DNA of 8,677 bases from Nocardioides sp. (GTDB lineage: Bacteria > Actinomycetota > Actinomycetes > Propionibacteriales > Nocardioidaceae), in NCBI GenBank assembly GCA_025965295.1, contig JAOPXF010000217.1:1-8677 (forward strand), written 5' to 3'. The translations under genes were made by a program, and so were the position numbers. Shown in pieces: positions 1-5,413 of the stretch. A model generated the notes under the pieces. The model worked only from the letters and a program-made list of their open reading frames with translations. It had not been told where the DNA came from and made no database searches. Each line of letters starts with the position of its first letter. Positions within the stretch are counted from its first letter, which is position 1.

Positions 1-52
1 AGACCTCTACACGGCGCTGAATAACATCTACTCGAGCTGGCCGATCTCGTAG
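1..52 (+). CDS. C-terminal end of an upstream gene, probably sugar ABC transporter substrate-binding protein (partial)
   Basis: Only the last 16 codons are present, reading DLYTALNNIYSSWPIS and ending at TAG (50-52); the gene begins outside the window. The identity is inferred from context. Two MalF/MalG-type sugar permeases follow on the same strand, and in this family the extracellular binding lipoprotein is normally the first gene. The short tail is compatible with the C-terminal helix of a family 1 solute-binding protein but is not diagnostic. The frame is chosen because the two other plus-strand frames do not give a comparable reading up to a stop at this position. Confidence 0.5.
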   Translation, partial: DLYTALNNIYSSWPIS

Positions 53-66
53 TCACTGAACCCGCT

Positions 67-98
67 GCCGGGCGCGGGCCCCAGGGCCCGCGCCCGGC
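67..98 (+). other. Strong intercistronic hairpin between binding-protein and permease genes
   Basis: Positions 67-80 and 85-98 form a perfect 14-bp inverted repeat made entirely of G and C, with a 4-base loop (81-84). It lies 14 bases after the upstream stop codon and about 25 bases before the permease ribosome-binding site. No T-run follows, so it is not a classical Rho-independent terminator. In binding-protein transporter operons, a hairpin here commonly limits read-through or stabilises the upstream mRNA, so that the binding protein is made in excess over the membrane parts. That role is inferred here. Confidence 0.7.
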
Positions 99-136
99 CC
101 CTCATCGTCACCCGAGCTGAAAGGGAGGTCGGCCCC

Positions 137-1120
137 GTGGGAGTCAAAGCACTGAGCGCCCTTCTCACCGTCATTGCCGGAGTCGGCGGGGCCCTGGCCC
201 TCTACTGGATCCTCAACAAGATCGCGGAGCTGCTCCCCGGGAACCTCGAGCACCGGATCAAGCCGTACCTCTACATCCTGCCGGCGTTCCTGGCGATCGT
301 CGTCTACCTGATCTACCCCGCGGTCCTGACGATCAACAACAGCTTCAAGGACAACCTGTCCCTCAAGTACGTCGGCTTCAAGAACTACACCGACCTGTTC
401 AAGTCGAGCGAGTTCAAGGACACCCTGTTCAACACGGTCCTGTGGATCGTCATCGTGCCCGCGGTGACGGTGGTGGTGGGGCTCATCGTCGCTGTGCTGT
501 CCGACCGGCTGAGGCCCACCGGCGAGAAGGTCGCCAAGACGATCATCTTCCTGCCCATGGCGATCAGCATGATCGGTGCCGCCACGATCTGGCGCTTCGT
601 CTACGACGCGCGACCGGCGGGACAGCCGCAGATCGGCCTGCAGAACGCCCTGATCGGGGTCTTCGACTGGGGCCCGATCGCGTGGCTGGGCAAGAGTGAC
701 TTCCACCTCAACAGCCTGCTGCTGATGGTGATCCTGCTCTGGGCGCAGGTTGGCTTCTCGATGGTGCTGCTCTCGGCCGCCGTCAAGGGCGTGCCGGGCG
801 ACACGCTCGAGGCGGCCCGGATCGACGGGGCCGGCGAGCGGCAGATCTTCTTCCGGGTCGTGGTGCCGCAGATCAAGGGCACGATCATCACGGTGTTCAT
901 CACCGTGACGATCGGCGTGATGAAGGTCTTCGACATCGTCTACGTCAACACCGACGGCAACTTCAACACGAACGTTCTCGGCAACCTGTTCTACAACAAC
1001 ATCAGCACGTTCCTGAACTACGGCGCCGCGTCGGCGATCGTCGTGATCCTGATGGTCGCGGTGCTCCCGATCATGGTCTACCAAGTGCGCCACTTCAAGG
1101 CAGAGGAGGAAGCGGCATGA
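137..1120 (+). CDS. Carbohydrate ABC transporter permease, MalF/AglF-like
   Basis: This is an integral membrane permease of 327 residues that, with the next gene, would form the sugar translocation channel. It starts with GTG at 137, preceded by an AGGGAGG-type ribosome-binding site about 8 bases upstream. An extra N-terminal hydrophobic segment (about residues 5-30) precedes the usual core, as in AglF-type permeases. The typical opening KPYLYILPAFLAIVVYLIYP follows at about residues 43-62. The cytoplasmic EAA loop, which contacts the ATPase, is clear from residue 225 (EAARIDGAGERQIFFRVVVP). The gene ends in an ATGA overlap with the next permease, implying translational coupling. The downstream alpha-galactosidase suggests an alpha-galactoside or alpha-glucoside substrate. 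Family assignment is firm; the substrate is inferred. Confidence 0.92.
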   Translation: MGVKALSALLTVIAGVGGALALYWILNKIAELLPGNLEHRIKPYLYILPAFLAIVVYLIYPAVLTINNSFKDNLSLKYVGFKNYTDLFKSSEFKDTLFNTVLWIVIVPAVTVVVGLIVAVLSDRLRPTGEKVAKTIIFLPMAISMIGAATIWRFVYDARPAGQPQIGLQNALIGVFDWGPIAWLGKSDFHLNSLLLMVILLWAQVGFSMVLLSAAVKGVPGDTLEAARIDGAGERQIFFRVVVPQIKGTIITVFITVTIGVMKVFDIVYVNTDGNFNTNVLGNLFYNNISTFLNYGAASAIVVILMVAVLPIMVYQVRHFKAEEEAA

Positions 1121-2043
1121 CCGACGTAGCCACCACCCCCGCGGCCGCGACCCCGACGGCGACCCGCCGCCGCAAGGCCGCCGCGTCGTTCGACGCCAAC
1201 CCCGCGAAGGCGGGCTGGCTCACCAAGCTCGTCCTGGCCGTCATCTGCGTGCTCTGGATGGTGCCGCTGCTCGGCACCTTCGTGACGTCGTTCCGCACGC
1301 TCGACGACGTCAACAGCAGCGGCTGGTGGACGGTCTTCACGCACCCCTCGGGTCTCGGGGCCCTGACGCTCGACAACTACGACAAGGCGCTGACCGGCAA
1401 CGCGAACATGGGCCGGGCCTTCGTCAACAGCCTGGCGATCGCGCTGCCGGCGACGTTCATCCCGATCCTGATCGCGGCGTTCGCGGCGTACGCCTTCACG
1501 TTCATGGAGTTCAAGGGCCGCGACGTGCTGTTCCTGACCATCGTCAGCCTGCTGGTCGTGCCCAACTACGTCGCGTTCGTGCCGATCCTCAAGCTCTACC
1601 GCGAGCTCGGCCTGAACGGCACGTTCCCCGCGGTCTGGCTCGCGCACATAGGTTTCGGCATGTCGTTGGCGATCTACATCCTGCGCAACTACATGGCGAC
1701 CCTGCCGAAGACCGTGATCGAGTCGGCCAAGATCGACGGCGCCAGCCACTACCAGACGTTCTTCAGGCTGGTGCTGCCGATGTCGGTGCCGGCCCTGGCG
1801 TCGTTCGCGATCTTCCAGTTCCTGTGGGTCTGGAACGACCTGCTGGTCGCGCTGGTGTTCATCGGCCCGGGTGACAACGAGCCCGTCACCGTCGGGCTGA
1901 CCCACCTCAAGACCCAGCTCGGCCAGGGCTGGGAGCTCACGACCGCCGGTGGCTTCATCACGATGATCCTGCCGATCCTGGTGTTCCTGGCGCTCCAGCG
2001 GTTCTTCGTCCGCGGCCTCACCGCCGGGGCCGTCAAGGGCTGA
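1117..2043 (+). CDS. Carbohydrate ABC transporter permease, MalG/AglG-like
   Basis: This is the second membrane subunit of the sugar importer, 308 residues. ATG at 1117 overlaps the stop of the preceding permease (ATGA), with GAGGAGG at 1103-1109 and 7 bases of spacing. A charged, alanine-rich cytoplasmic N-terminus (about residues 1-33) leads into the first membrane helix, with the MalG-type sequence VPLLGTFVTSFR after it. The EAA loop starts at residue 202 as ESAKIDGASHYQTFFRLVLP; ESA instead of EAA is a common variant. The C-terminal end (RFFVRGLTAGAVKG) is the usual MalG-family ending. A terminator-like hairpin follows 20 bases after the stop. No ATPase gene is nearby on this strand. Confidence 0.93.
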   Translation: MTDVATTPAAATPTATRRRKAAASFDANPAKAGWLTKLVLAVICVLWMVPLLGTFVTSFRTLDDVNSSGWWTVFTHPSGLGALTLDNYDKALTGNANMGRAFVNSLAIALPATFIPILIAAFAAYAFTFMEFKGRDVLFLTIVSLLVVPNYVAFVPILKLYRELGLNGTFPAVWLAHIGFGMSLAIYILRNYMATLPKTVIESAKIDGASHYQTFFRLVLPMSVPALASFAIFQFLWVWNDLLVALVFIGPGDNEPVTVGLTHLKTQLGQGWELTTAGGFITMILPILVFLALQRFFVRGLTAGAVKG

Positions 2044-2062
2044 GCCACACCCGCTCCACCGT

Positions 2063-2096
2063 CGAGCGCCCGGGCAGTCCACTGCCCGGGCGCTCG
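2063..2096 (+). terminator. Terminator-like hairpin after the sugar permeases
   Basis: Positions 2063-2077 and 2082-2096 form a perfect 15-bp GC-rich inverted repeat around the loop TCCA. It starts 20 bases after the MalG-like stop codon. The following bases (TGCTCTCGCC) are only weakly pyrimidine-rich, so termination may be partial or the element may work as an mRNA 3'-end stabiliser. Its position makes independent or reduced transcription of the downstream alpha-galactosidase likely. Confidence 0.7.
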
Positions 2097-2107
2097 TGCT
2101 CTCGCCC

Positions 2108-2113
2108 TAGGCT
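2108..2113 (+). promoter_or_regulatory. Candidate -10 box for the alpha-galactosidase gene
   Basis: TAGGCT matches the actinobacterial TANNNT -10 consensus and lies just after the terminator-like hairpin. It would place a transcription start near 2120, giving a leader of about 38 bases that contains the AGGAG ribosome-binding site of the ATG at 2158. No convincing -35 box is visible because the hairpin occupies that space. The same hexamer is used upstream of the DUF1707 gene in this window. Confidence 0.35.
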
Positions 2114-2143
2114 CTCCGTTGCCCTTTCGCCCGTCCCTCGACC

Positions 2144-2148
2144 AGGAG
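2144..2148 (+). promoter_or_regulatory. Ribosome-binding site deciding the alpha-galactosidase start
   Basis: AGGAG lies 9 bases before ATG at 2158. The frame is open further upstream to a TTG at 2119, but that codon has no ribosome-binding site and falls at the predicted transcription start. This supports ATG 2158 as the real start. Confidence 0.7.
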
Positions 2149-2157
2149 CGCGCCCGC

Positions 2158-4293
2158 ATGCTCTTCCCCCTCGGCTCCCCCACGGGTCCGCGGACCTGCC
2201 TGGAGCTCGACACCACCGGGGACGCCCTCCCCCGTGTGCTGTGGGCCGGCCTGGCCTCGGACGGCACTCCCGGTGCCGGGGGCATCCCGCGCGTGCCCCA
2301 CGGGCCGGGGATGCCCCTGCTCGGCGAGCACGCCCACGCCCGCTACACCCGCCCGCACCTGCGCGGCCACCGGCTCGGCGCCGAGCCCGGGACCGCCGGC
2401 CGGGCCTGGACCACCCGGTTCGTCACCGACGGCATCGAGGCCACGGACACCCGGCTGCGGATCACCGCCGCCGACCCCGCCGCGGGCCTCTCGCTCCTGC
2501 TCGAGCTCGAGTCGGTGCCCGGCGGTTCGCTGCGCGGGCGCGCCACGGTCACCAACGACGACCCCGCGCCGTACGTCGTCGACGGGCTGGAGGTGGTGCT
2601 CCCGGTGGAGGACCGCCTCGTCGAGGTCCTCGACCTCACCGGACGCCACGAGCGCGAGCGGTCCCCCCAGCGACACGACCTCACCGACGGGTTGTGGCTG
2701 CGGGAGGGGCGCGGCGGCCGGCCGGGGCTGGACGCGGCGAGCCTGGTCGTCGTCGGGACGCCCGGCTTCTCGTTCACCCGCGGCGACGTCGTCGGCGTGC
2801 ACGTCGCGTGGAGCGGCAACAGCGTGCTGCGCGTCGAGCGCGACGCGGCGAGCGGCACCACGGTCGGCGGTGGGGAGCACCTGATGCCCGGCGAGGTGGT
2901 GCTGGGGCAGGGCGAGAGCTATGCCAGCCCCTGGGTGTTCTTCGGTGCCGCCGACGACGGGCTCGACGGGCTGGCCGCCTCCTGGCACGCCTGGCAACGC
3001 TCCCTGCCCGCGCACCCCGGCACCCAGCCGGTCGTCCTGAACGTCTGGGAGGCCGTGTACTTCGACCACGACCTCGCCCGCCTCCAGTCGATCGCCGACC
3101 GGGCCGCAGCGGTGGGCGTGGAGCTCTTCGTGCTCGACGACGGCTGGTTCCGCCACCGCCGCGACGACACCGCCGGGCTCGGCGACTGGTGGGTCGACGA
3201 GACCGTCTGGCCCGAGGGGCTGACGCCGCTCATCGAGCACGTCCGCGGCCTCGGGATGCAGTTCGGCCTGTGGTTCGAGCCCGAGATGGTCCACCCCGAC
3301 TCCGACCTGTTCCGCGAGCACCCCGACTGGATCCTCTCGGCCGGGCCGCACCGGATGCCCCGCGAGCACCGCCAGCAGCAGGTGCTGGACCTGACCCGCC
3401 CCGAGGTCTTCGACTTCCTGCTCGAGCGGGTCTCCGCGATCCTCACCGCGCACCCGGTCGACTACGTGAAGTGGGACCACAACCGCGACCTGCTCGAGGC
3501 CGGCAGCGGCGCCCGGGACGGCGCGCCCGCCGCCCACGAGCAGGCGGTGGCGTTCCACCGGCTCCTCGATGCGCTGCGTACGGCGTTCCCCGACGTCGCC
3601 TGGGAGTCCTGCGCGTCCGGCGGGGGCCGGATCGACTTCAGCGTGCTCGAGCGCGTCCAGCGGGTCTGGACCTCCGACATGACCGACGCCCTGGCCCGGC
3701 AGGAGATCCAGCGCTGGTCGACCCAGCTCGTCGCGCCCGAGTACCTCGGTGCGCACGTCTCCTCGACCACCTCGCACACCACCGGACGCACGTTGCCGAT
3801 CGACTTCCGCGGCGCGACGGCACTGTTCGGGTCGTTCGGCATCGAGTGGGACCTGACCCGCGCGGACGAGGCCGAGCTGACCGCGCTGGCCGGGTGGGTG
3901 GAGCGCTACCGGCGCTTCCGCGGGCTGCTCCACTCGGGTCGCGTGGTCCGGCCGGAGTCCACCGACCCGGCCGTGCTGCTGCATGGCGTCGTCGCGCCCG
4001 ACCGGTCCGAGGCCCTGCTCGCTCACGTGCAGCTCGACGAGTCCGCCCACAATCGCGGCGTCAGCGTGCAGGTGCCCGGACTCGACCCGGGGGCGGCGTA
4101 CCGGCTGCGCTGGGAGGGCCCGGTCTCACGCACCGCGGTGAGCATGTCCGCGCCACTGCCCGAGGCCGGTCCGACGGCCGGGGTCGAGGTGACCGGGCGG
4201 GTCCTGGCCGAGCGTGGCTTCTGGATGCCGCGACGCCGGCCCGAGACCGTGACGCTGGTGCACCTGGAGCGGACGGCGCCCCGGGCTCAGTGA
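2158..4293 (+). CDS. Alpha-galactosidase, glycoside hydrolase family 36
   Basis: This retaining alpha-galactosidase (711 residues, the usual GH36 length) would release galactose from raffinose- or melibiose-type sugars. No signal peptide is visible, so it should be cytoplasmic and act on sugars brought in by the transporter. An N-terminal beta-sandwich region (about residues 1-295) precedes the catalytic barrel. Barrel motifs in order are DDGWF (327-331), GLWFEPEMV, and KWDHNRD with the nucleophile Asp440. These are followed by ESCASGGGRID and WTSDMTD with the acid/base Asp507. The spacing between the two aspartates (67) is close to that of characterised GH36 enzymes. A C-terminal beta domain closes the protein. 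ATG 2158 is chosen for its AGGAG site. The last 7 bases overlap the end of the convergent DUF1707 gene. Confidence 0.95.
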   Translation: MLFPLGSPTGPRTCLELDTTGDALPRVLWAGLASDGTPGAGGIPRVPHGPGMPLLGEHAHARYTRPHLRGHRLGAEPGTAGRAWTTRFVTDGIEATDTRLRITAADPAAGLSLLLELESVPGGSLRGRATVTNDDPAPYVVDGLEVVLPVEDRLVEVLDLTGRHERERSPQRHDLTDGLWLREGRGGRPGLDAASLVVVGTPGFSFTRGDVVGVHVAWSGNSVLRVERDAASGTTVGGGEHLMPGEVVLGQGESYASPWVFFGAADDGLDGLAASWHAWQRSLPAHPGTQPVVLNVWEAVYFDHDLARLQSIADRAAAVGVELFVLDDGWFRHRRDDTAGLGDWWVDETVWPEGLTPLIEHVRGLGMQFGLWFEPEMVHPDSDLFREHPDWILSAGPHRMPREHRQQQVLDLTRPEVFDFLLERVSAILTAHPVDYVKWDHNRDLLEAGSGARDGAPAAHEQAVAFHRLLDALRTAFPDVAWESCASGGGRIDFSVLERVQRVWTSDMTDALARQEIQRWSTQLVAPEYLGAHVSSTTSHTTGRTLPIDFRGATALFGSFGIEWDLTRADEAELTALAGWVERYRRFRGLLHSGRVVRPESTDPAVLLHGVVAPDRSEALLAHVQLDESAHNRGVSVQVPGLDPGAAYRLRWEGPVSRTAVSMSAPLPEAGPTAGVEVTGRVLAERGFWMPRRRPETVTLVHLERTAPRAQ

Positions 4294-4940
4294 CCGCGAC
4301 GGAGGGACCGTCGACTCTGCCCCGGCATCGGCTTGCGCTTGACCGAGACGCCGCCCCAGATCGCGATCCCCCGGATGCGCACGGTCGGTGACGAGTCGTC
4401 GAGCTCGGCCCGGACCAGGCTCGAGGGCCCGGAGTAGCCGCCCATGATCCCGACGCCCTCGATGACGACGTTCACGTGCGGGCTGACGATGATCTCGGCG
4501 CCACCCATGAAGGCGTTGACGGTGACGACCACCTCGCGGGCCGCGAACTTCGCCTCGCGCATGTCGAGGTTGGCACCGCCCATCAGCGCCACGATCGTCA
4601 TCCGCTCCGGCACGATCCACACGCCCCGGCGGTCGAGGCCGCTCATGATCGCGAGGTGGGACTCGCTCGCAGGACCGGGCACCACGAGCGGCGACGCCGC
4701 TGCGGGCGCGGGCCGGGTGACGCCGGCCGGGTGGTCGCGGTGGGCCGGGAGGTCCATGGTGATCGGCACCAGGTCGGCGTACGTCTTGGCGGCGTACGTC
4801 GCCTCGAGGCGCTCGTCGAGCTCCTCGAGGTCGATCCGGCCCTCGCCGGCGGCCTCGCGCAGGATCTCGGCGACCCTGTGCCGCTCGTCGTCGGAGATGC
4901 GCAGCCGACCGGCGTCCGGTCGCTCGGGCTCTCCCTCCAT
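4287..4940 (-). CDS. DUF1707 domain protein with LiaF-like C-terminal domain
   Basis: This is a 217-residue, predicted cytoplasmic protein. Residues 12-64 form a DUF1707 (SHOCT-like) domain, recognisable from LRISDDERHRVAEILREAAG, then GRIDLEELDERLEATYAAKT and the ending TMDLP. A proline/alanine-rich linker (about 65-92) leads to a beta-rich C-terminal region (about 95-200). That region has repeated hydrophobic strands and MGG turns (ALMGGANLDMREA, NAFMGGAEIIV, GIMGGYSG), as in the C-terminal domain of LiaF-type cell-envelope response proteins. The biochemical role of the family is not established, and no membrane helix is visible. The start is ATG 4940, with no ribosome-binding site but a TAGGCT box 7 bases upstream, so a leaderless mRNA is likely. 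It may once have directly followed the transporter ATPase gene. Confidence 0.9.
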   Translation of the reverse strand: MEGEPERPDAGRLRISDDERHRVAEILREAAGEGRIDLEELDERLEATYAAKTYADLVPITMDLPAHRDHPAGVTRPAPAAASPLVVPGPASESHLAIMSGLDRRGVWIVPERMTIVALMGGANLDMREAKFAAREVVVTVNAFMGGAEIIVSPHVNVVIEGVGIMGGYSGPSSLVRAELDDSSPTVRIRGIAIWGGVSVKRKPMPGQSRRSLRRGH

Positions 4941-4958
4941 GGGACGAAGCCTAGGCCC
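4923..4958. repeat. Direct repeat copy 1, at the DUF1707 start
   Basis: Positions 4923-4936 and 4941-4958 are identical to 5382-5395 and 5396-5413. Copy 1 contains four additional bases, CCAT (4937-4940), whose complement includes the ATG of the DUF1707 gene. Read on the minus strand, this copy holds a GGGCCTAG remnant like the end of the ATPase gene, the -10 box and the first five codons of the DUF1707 gene. It marks one edge of a lower-GC insert. Confidence 0.9.
4948..4953 (-). promoter_or_regulatory. Leaderless-type -10 box for the DUF1707 gene
   Basis: On the minus strand TAGGCT (TANNNT type) is followed by 7 bases and then ATG. This puts the transcription start at or next to the A of the start codon. 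There is no purine-rich ribosome-binding site before the ATG, which agrees with leaderless translation, common in actinobacteria. The -35 region is not obvious. Confidence 0.55.
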
Positions 4959-5381
4959 AAGGGTCGCGGGGTGTGCCTATCGCTTCTGCACCTTTGGCGA
5001 GATTGGGACCGGCCTTCACCACACATCGTCGGCCTTCGATCTCATGCCCCGGGTCTGTAGGCCACCTGGAAGCCTGGGCCGAGCTCGGTGGCAACTCGAG
5101 TGGCCAACGTCTTACCGCGTTTGTCTAGCCGCGCTCTCCGAGCATCCAGAAACCCATCGTCCCTCGCCATGGCTGTTTCGAACTGGTGCGACCAGTCCAT
5201 GAGTTCGCGCTCGAGGTCGCCGCCCAGGGAAAATCGATCCAAAGGTACGGAGATGACTGGGCGGCCCAGCTCATCATTTTCCCACAGCGGAGAGGCTCCA
5301 TAGTCAGCCATCAAAGTCAGCTCACGAGGCATGACAGGCCCTCTCTTTGGTGGTGCCGCAATGCCTTTCAGTGGAGATACC
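4959..5381. other. Lower-GC one-gene insert between direct repeats
   Basis: This 423-bp segment lies exactly between the two direct repeat copies. A hand count of 4981-5380 gives about 60% GC, against about 70% or more in the flanking genes. It contains one small minus-strand gene (5042-5332) with foreign codon use. No terminal inverted repeats, integrase or transposase are visible inside. It looks like acquired DNA that arrived with duplication of about 36 bp of target, or the remnant of a larger integrated element. The mechanism is not shown by the sequence. Confidence 0.6.
5042..5332 (-). CDS. Small conserved-type hypothetical protein (ADYxxxPLW / ELGPGF type)
   Basis: This 96-residue soluble protein has no assigned function. 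The N-terminus reads MPRELTLMADYGASPLWEND, followed by a helical, charged middle (residues 38-80) and the ending ATELGPGFQVAYRPGA. From memory, small actinobacterial proteins of unknown function share this plan: ADY..PLW near the start, a helical middle and an ELGPG(F/Y) ending. A database search is needed to confirm it. ATG 5332 has GAGAGGG (5345-5339) at 6 bases of spacing; the internal ATG at 5311 (residue 8) is an alternative start. About a third of its codons end in A or T, including TTG, TTT, AGA, CTA, AAA and ACA, which are rare in the neighbours. This suggests horizontal acquisition. An antidote or accessory role is possible but unsupported. Confidence 0.75.
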   Translation of the reverse strand: MPRELTLMADYGASPLWENDELGRPVISVPLDRFSLGGDLERELMDWSHQFETAMARDDGFLDARRARLDKRGKTLATRVATELGPGFQVAYRPGA

Positions 5382-5413
5382 CTCGGGCTCTCCCTGGGAC
5401 GAAGCCTAGGCCC
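5382..5413. repeat. Direct repeat copy 2, at the ATPase gene end
   Basis: This is the 32-bp partner of 4923-4958, identical except that it lacks CCAT, so the minus strand reads CCCAGGGAG instead of CCCATGGAGGGAG. It covers the last codon and TAG stop of the transporter ATPase gene plus a start-less remnant of the DUF1707 gene 5' end. The two copies are offset by 455-459 bp. Confidence 0.9.
5403..5408 (-). promoter_or_regulatory. Duplicated -10 box, possibly driving the small inserted gene
   Basis: This copy of TAGGCT begins with the TAG stop codon of the ATPase gene. On the minus strand a start near 5395 would give a leader of about 63 bases before ATG 5332, carrying the GAGAGGG ribosome-binding site. 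It is identical in its near surroundings to the DUF1707 box at 4948-4953. Read-through from the transporter operon is an alternative source of expression. Confidence 0.4.

Noticed and set aside
53..1093. Long open frame on the minus strand opposite the MalF-like permease
   Set aside because: Its product is a repetitive Arg/Asp/His/Val-rich sequence typical of the complement of a high-GC gene, while the plus strand encodes a clear permease with an EAA loop.
2119..2157. TTG at 2119 as start of the alpha-galactosidase
   Set aside because: No ribosome-binding site, and it falls at the predicted transcription start; ATG 2158 has AGGAG at 9 bases.
2107..4050. 647-codon minus-strand frame opposite the alpha-galactosidase
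   Set aside because: Low-complexity composition without motifs; the plus strand has the full set of GH36 catalytic motifs.
2241..4391. 716-codon plus-strand frame overlapping the alpha-galactosidase
   Set aside because: Arginine/proline-rich frame-shifted shadow running past the real stop; no domain visible.
4444..5202. 252-codon plus-strand frame across the DUF1707 gene and insert
   Set aside because: Runs antisense through the DUF1707 gene with serine/arginine-rich content and no recognisable domain.
4959..5381. Insertion sequence or miniature transposon with terminal inverted repeats
   Set aside because: The two inner ends were compared in inverted orientation and show no matching repeat, and no transposase is present.
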